From: Spirosoma pollinicola
GTDB lineage: Bacteria > Bacteroidota > Bacteroidia > Cytophagales > Spirosomataceae
Assembly (NCBI RefSeq): GCF_002831565.1
Contig: NZ_CP025096.1
Span: forward strand, 8,056,468 to 8,120,467
Direction of reading: 5' to 3'
DNA: 64,000 nt
Shown here: piece by piece, positions 18,004-25,826 of the stretch
Layout: each line of letters opens with the position of its first letter
How positions within the stretch are numbered: the stretch's first letter is position 1
Made by a program: the position numbers and the translations under genes
The notes under the pieces: model-generated
Told to the model about the DNA's origin: nothing
The model's database searches: none
What the model saw: only the letters and a program-made list of their open reading frames with translations

Positions 18004-18037
18004 AAAAGTCGACGAATTTTTTCATTTATCGACTTTT
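18004..18037 (-). terminator. Hairpin downstream of topoisomerase gene
   Basis: Arms AAAAGTCGA (18004-18012) and TCGACTTTT (18029-18037) lie between the topoisomerase stop at 18168 and the LytTR start. On the minus strand the second arm ends in a T-rich run, consistent with an intrinsic terminator. Confidence 0.5.
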
Positions 18038-18167
18038 CAGGCATGTGGGCATGATGACCGGGTCGATAAGAGCAAGTAAGGCAATCGCTGCCGGCCTTTT
18101 TCCATAGGCAGTCGGGTTTTAGAGTAAATAGAGATTAGTTTACAAACCGAGTGGCTAGACCTAGCGA

Positions 18168-20375
18168 TCAACCTTTTTTGGCAACTTGTTTTGGTTGGCT
18201 CTTGCCTCCTGCCTGCGATTTTTTCCAGGTTTGATAGCTATTTAGTATTGCCTGGCAGTTTTCGCTTGTCAGTTGCTTGATCTGCTCGGTGGTGGTAATT
18301 TGATGAGGTAAACGGGCATTGGTCTTACCATCAGTCACGTACTGGCCATGTGGACCCTGACGGACTTCATACTTTCCTACTTTGTGAATCAAATTTTCAT
18401 GACGTTGCGGGAGCTGCTGGTTTTTCTTTTCCAGTAATTGTACGACCAGGTCCAGCGTAATTTGATCTGGTTCATACTGGCGTGCATCCAGGAATTCCCC
18501 TTTATACAGGACGTAAGTACCGTACTTCCCCTTGCCGGTTTTTACGGGTTCTCCATTAAGTTCTCCAACTTCAAGCATCGATGGAGTTCGGACGACGTCG
18601 TGCTGAGATGCATCCGCTAACTGCAGCAAATGCTGATGATCCGTATCAAACTCACTCACTACTTGTTTATAAGTAGCTTTTCCACCGGCAACTTCATCCA
18701 GACGCTTTTCCATGGAAGCCGTGAACGCGTAATCGACCAGTTTGCTGAAATTAGCTTCCAGATATTCAGTTACCTGATGGCCCACTGAACTCGGGACTAA
18801 TTTGCTTTGATCACCGCCAACGGTTTGTTGCTCTACTTTTTTTTCCAGTTTATTATTTTCCAGGGTAAAAATAACTGATGGCAACTTTGAGGCTGGGATA
18901 GAATCAGTACGCACGTAATCACGAGCCTGAATTGTACCAACAATGCTGGCGTACGTAGATGGGCGCCCAATGTCCCGTTTTTCCAGCTCACGAACCAGAC
19001 TGGCCTCATCATACCGTTTGGCGGGTTGGCTGTAGGTTTGTCGGCCAATGAGTTTCTGACAGCGTAGTTTATCTCCTTTGGCAATTTTTTTCAGGGATGT
19101 TGTTTCTTCTTCCCCTTCTTCATCGGTTTCTTCGTCATAAACGGCTAGGTATCCATTGAACTTTTCCACTTTGGCTACGGCCGTAAATAAATCCTGTGGA
19201 TCAGCTGAGGTGATGAATATCGTAGTCTGTTCAAACAAGGCCGGTTTCATCTGGGAAGCCATAGCCCGACGATATATCAGTTCGTAAAGCGCCTGTTCAT
19301 CCGGCGTATCACCAGCTTGTTGATGGTCAAAGTGAGTTGGTCGAATGGCTTCGTGAGCCTCTTGTGCAGCTTGCTTGGCCTTGAAGGTTCTTGCCTCAAA
19401 ATAGGATGCGCCTAAACGGGTATTCACCTGTTCTTTAATGGCCTCGACGGCTTCCTGCGATAAATTAGGAGAATCCGTACGCATATACGTGATATGCCCT
19501 TTGGCAAATAACTCCTGAGCAACCTCCATTACTTTTTTGGCTGACCAGCGTCCCGCTTTCTTACTGAGCTTCCGGATTGCATCCTGTTGCAGGGTGGAGG
19601 TGGTAAAAGGTGGACTGGGTTGACGCACCAATGGTTTTACGTCAATGCTGGCCACGGAATACGTTTTCTGTACGGAGGCTTTTAAGTACGAAACAATAGC
19701 TTCTTCCGTCAGAAACGGTTGATGGTAGGTTGCCTTGATCCCTTCACCATTTGGTGTCAGGAATTCCCCCTTAAGTCTGAAATCCGATTTTGATTTAAAA
19801 GCTTCGATGGTTCGCTCGCGTTCCACAACTAAACGCAGGGCTACCGATTGGACCCGGCCAGCACTTAGCCGGTTGCCTAGCTTGCGGCTCATGAGTGGTG
19901 AAATCTCGTAGCCTGTCAACCGATCTATTGCCCGGCGCCCCTCCTGGGCACTTACCAGTTTCATATCCAGTACCCGCGGGTTTGAAACAGCTGCTGCAAT
20001 CGCTTTTTCGGTGACTTCGTCGAAGGTCACCCGCTTGGTCTGGGAAATCGGAATACCGAGGATTTGAGCTAAGTGGAATGATATAGACTCTCCTTCCCGG
20101 TCCAAATCCGTTGCCAGATAACAGTTGGCAATCCCGACCTGCTGAGCCAGGCCTTTGATGTCCTTAACGATCTTCAGTTTATCAGGATGCAGCTCATAGC
20201 TCAGGCCATATCCCTGGTCCCGATGGACGCCCAATGATTTGAGGGGCAGATCCCGAAAGTGACCCACCGAAGCGACGACTTTCCAAACGCCAGCTCCGTA
20301 GAGTTTGTCGAGAATGGAACTGATCTTTTTACATTTATTCGGCGATTCAACAATTAGCAGTTTTTTCACGGGCAC
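18168..20375 (-). CDS. topA: DNA topoisomerase type IA
   Basis: 735 residues, beginning with a GTG-coded VPVKKLLIVESPNKCKKIS. The Toprim domain has the acidic triad region ATDLDREGESISFHL (about 88-102). The catalytic tyrosine is in GHITYMRTDSPNLS (about 296). YEISPLMSRKLGNRLSAGRVQSVALRLV is the conserved central part. Two Topo C-terminal repeat modules follow (KYGTYVLYKGEF and KYEVRQGPHGQYV) with no zinc fingers. The enzyme relaxes negative supercoils. Bacteroidota conjugative elements often carry their own copy, distinct from the chromosomal enzyme, next to primase and DUF3945 genes as here. It ends in a basic tail. Confidence 0.92.
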   Translation of the reverse strand: MPVKKLLIVESPNKCKKISSILDKLYGAGVWKVVASVGHFRDLPLKSLGVHRDQGYGLSYELHPDKLKIVKDIKGLAQQVGIANCYLATDLDREGESISFHLAQILGIPISQTKRVTFDEVTEKAIAAAVSNPRVLDMKLVSAQEGRRAIDRLTGYEISPLMSRKLGNRLSAGRVQSVALRLVVERERTIEAFKSKSDFRLKGEFLTPNGEGIKATYHQPFLTEEAIVSYLKASVQKTYSVASIDVKPLVRQPSPPFTTSTLQQDAIRKLSKKAGRWSAKKVMEVAQELFAKGHITYMRTDSPNLSQEAVEAIKEQVNTRLGASYFEARTFKAKQAAQEAHEAIRPTHFDHQQAGDTPDEQALYELIYRRAMASQMKPALFEQTTIFITSADPQDLFTAVAKVEKFNGYLAVYDEETDEEGEEETTSLKKIAKGDKLRCQKLIGRQTYSQPAKRYDEASLVRELEKRDIGRPSTYASIVGTIQARDYVRTDSIPASKLPSVIFTLENNKLEKKVEQQTVGGDQSKLVPSSVGHQVTEYLEANFSKLVDYAFTASMEKRLDEVAGGKATYKQVVSEFDTDHQHLLQLADASQHDVVRTPSMLEVGELNGEPVKTGKGKYGTYVLYKGEFLDARQYEPDQITLDLVVQLLEKKNQQLPQRHENLIHKVGKYEVRQGPHGQYVTDGKTNARLPHQITTTEQIKQLTSENCQAILNSYQTWKKSQAGGKSQPKQVAKKG

Positions 20376-20377
20376 GG

Positions 20378-20629
20378 TTAGTTACAGGTTCGAAAAAGCA
20401 ATGTGTACATCAGTAAAGATGTTGATGGCCGGTCGGCCAGCCGGATTGTAGCCATCGGCTTGATCCCCCCGCCAAGTTGAACGAGCTGGTCGGCGTTTAT
20501 CAACGCTCGGGGTAAGTGTAGCAGCTGCTGCTGATCATAAACGGGTGGGGGCGTACCCCCCTGTCCCAAGCGGTAAAAGGACAGCGGCATGGGCGCCAGC
20601 AAATCCGAGCTGTTTTTTTGTTTATGCAT
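20378..20629 (-). CDS. Hypothetical small protein upstream of topoisomerase
   Basis: 83 residues, starting MHKQKNSSDLLAPMPLSFYR. The stop at 20378 is two bases before the topoisomerase start, so translation is probably coupled. The middle is rich in leucine, glutamine and glycine (VYDQQQLLHLPRALINADQLVQLGGG). No domain recognised. The tight spacing suggests a real gene, but sequence evidence is thin. Confidence 0.45.
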   Translation of the reverse strand: MHKQKNSSDLLAPMPLSFYRLGQGGTPPPVYDQQQLLHLPRALINADQLVQLGGGIKPMATIRLADRPSTSLLMYTLLFRTCN

Positions 20630-20663
20630 GACTAAACGATAGTAGTGATTGCCTGCTGATTAG

Positions 20664-20996
20664 TCAGCGGGCAAAAAAACGCGTGAGAAACTGGGTAAGA
20701 AAAAGGGTTAGTCCGATAAAAGCCCCCCGTCCGTAGAGACCCCATTCATAGCGCTGGCCCGTGGGCGAAGTACCCAGCCAGAAATTGACCAACAGGAAAG
20801 CCAGTAGTAAAGCAGCCGACAAACATTTTAACAGATCACTCATTCGGCTACCAGTCCATTGTACTGCAGACAGTCGGCCGGCAATTTGAGAAAACCAAAA
20901 TCTACCAACGAGAAGCAAAACACCAATGAGCATAAATTGCGCCCATAGTGGAAGATTCATCAGTTCATGTCCCGTTTGATATAATGTTCTTAGCAT
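20664..20996 (-). CDS. Small membrane protein
   Basis: 110 residues from the ATG at 20996, which lies just after the stop of the DUF5131 gene at 21002. A longer frame to 21056 overlaps that gene and is less likely. Three hydrophobic segments are visible: WAQFMLIGVLLLVGRFWF, LLKCLSAALLLAFLLVNFWL and GAFIGLTLFLTQFLTRFF. The C-terminus is basic. The position in the tight minus-strand cluster suggests co-transcription with the topoisomerase and DUF5131 genes. Function unknown. Confidence 0.6.
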   Translation of the reverse strand: MLRTLYQTGHELMNLPLWAQFMLIGVLLLVGRFWFSQIAGRLSAVQWTGSRMSDLLKCLSAALLLAFLLVNFWLGTSPTGQRYEWGLYGRGAFIGLTLFLTQFLTRFFAR

Positions 20997-21001
20997 AGTA
21001 T

Positions 21002-21847
21002 TTAATGAGTTACGGTTAAGTAGTCCTGGGGAAATCGCCATGACAGTTGTTCCCATTCTTCGACATGCTGGCCAGCTTTAGCGGAAAGCTTAAATTCGTG
21101 AGCCAGATGTGAGCCAAGTTGCTTGACAAATATTGGTATGCCAGCCGCTTCCAACTGATCACGTAGTGAAATCAACCATTCAAGTTGACACCTTCGATAG
21201 CGAAAATCTTTTTTTCCTGGCTGTCTGGTTTTATAGCCTGACTCGCCCCCCAGTATGGCCCAGTCGAAGGGTAACCGTTTGGAAGAAGCGGAGGTTGAGG
21301 GCTGAAGGAACGGGTTCAGATCGATCGGACCTAAAAGCGGTTCAAACGAAATGACTTTGTATTTAGCCCGAATATTTATCAACTCTGGGATTCGCAAGTC
21401 GGCGGCTTTCTGATCCTCCACTGAGGTTCCTATAATCACGTGGGAATAGCCGTTTGGATGATCCTTTGTACTCCAGTTTTGGGGTAAACGATTCATCACG
21501 CGCTCAGGATATTTGGTTAGAATCAAGTATAATAGCTTAGAGGTTTGCTCCAGTATGGGATATACCTCCTCACGCCAGGCATCCGCATAAGGAATGAAGA
21601 AGTCACTCATCGAATTCATGAATACGATTCGATCTTTTACCGGTTCATTGCCTTGTAATTGCCGGTTCCAGCGGTAGGGCGACTTCCAGACATCTTCACT
21701 GCTTCGACTGACAAGTGTAGGATCCTGTCCCCAGCGGTTGGCATGCCGGAACATATAGCACCGGGCGCAACCCCGGCTTTTCATCTCGCAACCTTTCCAG
21801 GGATTAAACGAATGTTTGGCCCAACCGATTAATGTGTTTGCACCCAT
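21002..21847 (-). CDS. DUF5131 (phage Gp37/Gp68-like) protein
   Basis: 281 residues. The start GWAKHSFNPWKGCEMKSRGCARCYM has the diagnostic W-N-x-W-x-G-C and C-x-x-C cysteine set, followed by VFMNSMSDFF and the conserved FEPLLGPIDL, WAILGGESG and FVKQLGS motifs of DUF5131. The family is widespread in phages and plasmids, and its cysteines suggest an iron-sulfur or radical-SAM-like fold. The biochemical role is not established. It stands first in a compact cluster with a membrane protein, a small protein and topoisomerase IA. The length fits the family. Confidence 0.85.
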   Translation of the reverse strand: MGANTLIGWAKHSFNPWKGCEMKSRGCARCYMFRHANRWGQDPTLVSRSSEDVWKSPYRWNRQLQGNEPVKDRIVFMNSMSDFFIPYADAWREEVYPILEQTSKLLYLILTKYPERVMNRLPQNWSTKDHPNGYSHVIIGTSVEDQKAADLRIPELINIRAKYKVISFEPLLGPIDLNPFLQPSTSASSKRLPFDWAILGGESGYKTRQPGKKDFRYRRCQLEWLISLRDQLEAAGIPIFVKQLGSHLAHEFKLSAKAGQHVEEWEQLSWRFPQDYLTVTH

Positions 21848-21966
21848 TAGATTAAATAAAATTTATATTAAAAAACTATAATTTAAATCAATATAGCCCA
21901 AAAAAAAGTCCGCCCACTCGTTGAACGGGTTTTCCGGCCTGGACATACTAAGCAGGAGCAGTCAAC

Positions 21967-22320
21967 CTAAACCTGAACCGTCGAAGAGGGAGGGTACACC
22001 AGTGAAAATGCTTTTCTGAATGTTTCCTGCTTGTAATGCCGCATTAGTTCATCCGGCGTTGTAAATTGATAGGTGGTGGGTATCTGAAGTAGTTTTTCAG
22101 CCAGATAATCCAAATCACAACTCATTACCAGACCAATATCCATCCCATTTTCGAGTATGACCCCGCAGTAGTCGATCCCGTTCTCCTGAACCGATTCATA
22201 AACAAGCCCTTCCGTACCTGGTGAAATGTGGTAGATTGGTTCTGTAAATCGAAGTAATGCACCCAGTCTGAATGTACCCGACTTGGTAAAGGGTACATAT
22301 GGTTTGATGACGAGTTCCAT
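21967..22320 (-). CDS. Hypothetical plasmid protein
   Basis: About 117 residues from the ATG at 22320 (MELVIKPYVPFTKSGTFRLG); a TTG at 22356 would add 12 residues. The pattern YHISPGTEGLVYESVQENGIDYCGVILENGMDIGL suggests a small beta-rich domain similar to KOW/SH3-like folds that sense or bind another protein. I do not recognise the family. It is on the same strand as its neighbours and separated from the DUF5131 gene by a 119-bp gap. Confidence 0.55.
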   Translation of the reverse strand: MELVIKPYVPFTKSGTFRLGALLRFTEPIYHISPGTEGLVYESVQENGIDYCGVILENGMDIGLVMSCDLDYLAEKLLQIPTTYQFTTPDELMRHYKQETFRKAFSLVYPPSSTVQV

Positions 22321-22438
22321 ATAATGTTTAACGTAATATCGATCTACAGTCTGCAAAAAAAACTAATTTACTTTTCATTGTAAATAAGTCTTATAAACTA
22401 ACACTCAGCTTATCATTCATTGCCAAACCCACCTATAA

Positions 22439-22852
22439 TCAGAACTCAATATCGGGAGATTGTTCGTCTCCACATTCCGAATCATCCAGCAGGTTTTCAC
22501 CAAGGGGTAAGAAATCAGTACACGCTTCTATAAAGCCTAAAAACTCAATCTCATCCTCCAACTGATCAATTCGTCGAAGCGGAACTCGCAGCTCTCCGGT
22601 CTCTGAAATGTTAAGCCAGAGGGCTGGTCCAAAGTAGACTTCACCAGTAGGTACGTAACGCCAGGCCGCTGGCAGTAAATCGGTTTCCAAGGCTTCCGCG
22701 TTCATCATGGCGGCATCCAAAAATGGCTGCTTGGCATATATGCCCACGTGCCGACACCCCAGTTGATGAGCCAGGTAAGCGTAACTATCCGAACGTTTTA
22801 TTTGATCGATCGTTTCGGAATAGGGGTCGATCTTAATGAAGTATTCTTCCAT
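22439..22852 (-). CDS. Hypothetical acidic plasmid protein
   Basis: 137 residues starting MEEYFIKIDPYSETIDQIKR. The protein is acidic, especially the tail (LLDDSECGDEQSPDIEF). A central segment, VPTGEVYFGPALWLNISETGELRVPLRRI, is beta-like and faintly recalls DUF3846-type proteins of plasmids and phages, but the match is too weak to call. No membrane segment or signal. Function unknown. Confidence 0.55.
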   Translation of the reverse strand: MEEYFIKIDPYSETIDQIKRSDSYAYLAHQLGCRHVGIYAKQPFLDAAMMNAEALETDLLPAAWRYVPTGEVYFGPALWLNISETGELRVPLRRIDQLEDEIEFLGFIEACTDFLPLGENLLDDSECGDEQSPDIEF

Positions 22853-23000
22853 AAGTTCAGAGGACTTTTCAGCCAGTTATCAGTTAATAGTCATGTCTAG
22901 TTGTTAATGGTTAAATATACACGTCTATTTTCAATAAATTAATATTTAAATCGAATACAAGATAATAATCATAGGTCTTTTCCCCCTTAGTCCGCGCTAG

Positions 23001-23288
23001 CTAGGTTGCAACCACTTCTTGGTAGCTTAATGAGACTTGGTATTCCGGCAAGAGCGATAGTTCAACCTGTAACAGTAACAGGGCCTGTTGTAAGAAAACA
23101 ACTTCATAGTTATTAAGATGGCCACTCTGGTTCAGTGCCTTTAACCGGTCAGGCAGGTCGGTCAATGTTTTTTGAACAAACAAACTGGTTAAGCCGGAAA
23201 GGCTCGGAATAGCTGCCGGAATTGTCAATGAATACGATATGGCTGCCGCTTGAAGTGGATTTGCGTTCGATTGTACGATCGGGTTCAT
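23001..23288 (-). CDS. Hypothetical small helical protein
   Basis: 95 residues, MNPIVQSNANPLQAAAISYS to YQEVVAT. Mostly helical, with leucine-rich segments (FLQQALLLLQVELSLLPEY). No recognised domain. It lies 47 bp downstream of the Toprim gene on the same strand, so it may belong to that transcript. Confidence 0.5.
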   Translation of the reverse strand: MNPIVQSNANPLQAAAISYSLTIPAAIPSLSGLTSLFVQKTLTDLPDRLKALNQSGHLNNYEVVFLQQALLLLQVELSLLPEYQVSLSYQEVVAT

Positions 23289-23335
23289 ACGGGTATATGC
23301 GTTAAAGCCGTAAAATTTTTGAACTACAGTGTGCG

Positions 23336-24856
23336 CTAGGGTTTAAGTTTAGTTTTCCGTCGGCTACCCTCACCAGCTGAGCGATCGGGCATTGGCTGCG
23401 TTATCGATTTGGGTATTGCAGGTTTAACCGGAGTGGGTAAACTGGGTACACCTGGCTGGTTTCGTTGCGGCTGAACTAGGACGGGTTGATGATTTAGTGT
23501 GGGGGCGGATTGTTTCTGGCTCAGTAAACGGGCTTGTTTTTCTTTTAAATCATCGTTCCAGTCTTTATTCATTGAGCGTTTTATTTCGATTGACGCTCCG
23601 GACTGACGTAATTCTTTCGTCAGGTTTTCAGCGCGGATAAGCAGTGGCCGTTGATTGGGGAAATCAGCACGTATTTGTGTAATGTCATCCCGGCTGGTAA
23701 TAGTGGACAAAGTGGCCTGGTCACCTTCATTATGTAAACGACGGTTCAGTACGTCCCCGATGCGCAGTTTGATTTGCTCAACTGGTGGCGTTGGGCTTGT
23801 TGGCAATTCGGGTTTCACTTCAACGTAGAGCGTATTTCGAAATTTACTGCTCCCGATTGCCACAGAGATTCCCGTTACCGGTTGCTGCGGCATATGAAGC
23901 TTACTCATCATATTAATGTTATGACGAATGCCCGCCGGGTCATTATCATTACTAAGAATAAGCTTTTCCGGCTGGAGTTTATTAATTAACTTTTGAATCG
24001 TAAGCGGTTGGGTTGCGGATGCATTTCCACACGTGGCAATATAAACGCGGTCAAACTCATTTTTGGGCGGATGCAACTGATGATAGGAAAGCGCATTGAT
24101 CGGGCTTTCCAGAATAACTATCTCTTTTGGTTTTACAGCCGGATTGATGTTAGATACCCAGATACCATCCTGTTTCTCGCCGACCATACTATTCCAGTCG
24201 GTGTTCCGGGTGCTGATGGCAATGATTCCCTTCTCGTTTTCTAGGGGAAATACCGTATTGGTTCCTGATATACCCGCTTTGGTATCATTGAATGGTTTGT
24301 TTAAAATTTTGCCCGCAAACTCGGGTGCCTCAATGGTCGCTCTATCGATTTTACGCTCATTTTCCAGATAGGACGTGTCCGTCAAAGGCTTTAGATTGAA
24401 ATATTTTACGAGCGACTCGCTGCCCTGTTCAAGTTGTTTGAACCGGTGGGGTTGAATGACTTCATGTTTGGTAAAATACACATTTCCCAGCCGGTCACTT
24501 AATTTTTTATGCAGCTCGTCCCAGCCGGATCGAGTACTCAAATCAAGATTATAGTGCCGGCTAGCCAGGTTTATGATATTTCCCTTATCATAATTATCCT
24601 TAGGATTGGTGTAAAAGTACTCGCCCGATGCTGAGTTTCTTCGAACGATGATGGTTTGCCCAGTGGCTGGATTATCCAGTACTGGAACATTGCGGGTTGA
24701 GTGTTTTTTATCATAGGCATAACCAAGATCCTCCGCAAACGTGGCCAGGTTTATATCGGATTTATAGCGCCGAATTAATTCATCATCAGCCGCTTTTTTC
24801 TGTTCTACCTGTTCGCGATTTAGGGGTCTAGATGAGATGCTAGTTGAATCAGCCAT
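23336..24856 (-). CDS. Toprim-domain primase-like protein
   Basis: 506 residues. The N-terminal 150 residues resemble the DNA-binding part of plasmid primases (FAEDLGYAYDKKHSTRN...). A DUF3991-like middle follows, then a Toprim domain with the conserved Glu in EIVILESPINALSYHQL (about 250) and the DxD-type LILSNDNDPAG (about 302). No zinc-ribbon cysteines are visible in the N-terminus. The C-terminal 150 residues are proline- and lysine-rich. Such proteins are thought to act in replication or establishment of Bacteroidota mobile elements, next to topoisomerase and DUF3945 genes. Primase activity is inferred, not shown. Confidence 0.75.
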   Translation of the reverse strand: MADSTSISSRPLNREQVEQKKAADDELIRRYKSDINLATFAEDLGYAYDKKHSTRNVPVLDNPATGQTIIVRRNSASGEYFYTNPKDNYDKGNIINLASRHYNLDLSTRSGWDELHKKLSDRLGNVYFTKHEVIQPHRFKQLEQGSESLVKYFNLKPLTDTSYLENERKIDRATIEAPEFAGKILNKPFNDTKAGISGTNTVFPLENEKGIIAISTRNTDWNSMVGEKQDGIWVSNINPAVKPKEIVILESPINALSYHQLHPPKNEFDRVYIATCGNASATQPLTIQKLINKLQPEKLILSNDNDPAGIRHNINMMSKLHMPQQPVTGISVAIGSSKFRNTLYVEVKPELPTSPTPPVEQIKLRIGDVLNRRLHNEGDQATLSTITSRDDITQIRADFPNQRPLLIRAENLTKELRQSGASIEIKRSMNKDWNDDLKEKQARLLSQKQSAPTLNHQPVLVQPQRNQPGVPSLPTPVKPAIPKSITQPMPDRSAGEGSRRKTKLKP

Positions 24857-24908
24857 ACGTATTTACAATAAGAAAAGGGTGGTACAATTTCCCCTAGCAC
24901 GTTTTAGG

Positions 24909-25778
24909 TTAGCGACGAAGTTTGACTTTTGACTTTTTGACGTCTGGCTTTGGTTTGTCACCAGTATCCGTTTGGGTATTGGCAGTAACGTTCGAATGGC
25001 GAGTTGATGAGGATGACTCTTTAGATTGGGAAGCTGGCGTCAGCTTCTGGTTCGAGGGCTGGGGGGCTGGTGAGCTTACCGACTGGACTTGAGATGGCAG
25101 GCTAGCCAGTGGTAGATTATTTTGCTGGGTCTGAATCTTATTGTATTTGAACCCACTTTTGGCCGCCGATAGGCGGGTATACGCTGAGAATTTTGTTCCC
25201 TTATAGTCCATGTTATCTAACCGTAAAGCTTTCCCCTCCAGTAGCATCAATTTCTGAATTGGGGTTAATTTTTTACCCAGGATTTCATCCGGCATTCTAA
25301 ACGTATCGATGTTAAGGAGCCTCAACCGCTTGGTTTCCTGATCGACACCAATCAAAGCCTTCAAGGGTTGCCCCCCATTCGGATCAATGAGTTGAGCGGT
25401 ACGGCCCATATCACCGTACTTATGTAAATACTGTTTATCCTGTTCGGTGAAGGTATGCCCCAGGTATGTCTTACCCAGGATTAGTTCCGCTCGTACATCC
25501 ATCTGATGGATTCTAGGACCTTTATCCGGCGTATTGAGTATTACCAGTTTAGCGGTTGATCCATCGTTAAGTATCACTACATCGGTTTGCTTTCCAGCCA
25601 GCAGTTTTTCCAGTTGTTGGGCCGTTTGCGGGTCAACTGAATTATTAATTACCTGAAACTTATCGCAGATCATATTTTTAAATAAATCCATCTGATAGCG
25701 TTTGCCAACGATGGAATTCAGATTTACCCGATCGACGGCGTAGTCGACCAATGGGCCCGGTGTACGAGTGGCGCTCAT
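24909..25778 (-). CDS. DUF3945/DUF4099-type protein (short paralogue)
   Basis: 289 residues. It contains one DUF3945-like module: MDVRAELILGKTYLGHTFTE, YGDMGRTAQLIDP, KALIGVDQETKRLRLL, then ILGKKLTPIQKLMLLEGKALRLDNM. The region corresponds to the middle of the larger neighbour at 25827-27917, so the two are paralogues. The tail is serine-, lysine- and glutamine-rich and ends in KKSKVKLRR. DUF3945 proteins accompany topoisomerases and primases on Bacteroidota mobile elements; their function is not established. Confidence 0.7.
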   Translation of the reverse strand: MSATRTPGPLVDYAVDRVNLNSIVGKRYQMDLFKNMICDKFQVINNSVDPQTAQQLEKLLAGKQTDVVILNDGSTAKLVILNTPDKGPRIHQMDVRAELILGKTYLGHTFTEQDKQYLHKYGDMGRTAQLIDPNGGQPLKALIGVDQETKRLRLLNIDTFRMPDEILGKKLTPIQKLMLLEGKALRLDNMDYKGTKFSAYTRLSAAKSGFKYNKIQTQQNNLPLASLPSQVQSVSSPAPQPSNQKLTPASQSKESSSSTRHSNVTANTQTDTGDKPKPDVKKSKVKLRR

Positions 25779-25826
25779 GTGGCTGTTATGGATTGGTATA
25801 CACGAAGGGAGTGGTTATGGAATCGA

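Noticed and set aside
20996..21056. Longer start for the small membrane protein
   Set aside because: It would overlap the DUF5131 gene; the ATG at 20996 right after that stop gives a clean hydrophobic protein.
22996..23004. CTAGCTAG near 23000 considered as a third linker
   Set aside because: Only 8 bp, and the flanking sequence shows no break: the gene at 23001-23288 ends normally there.
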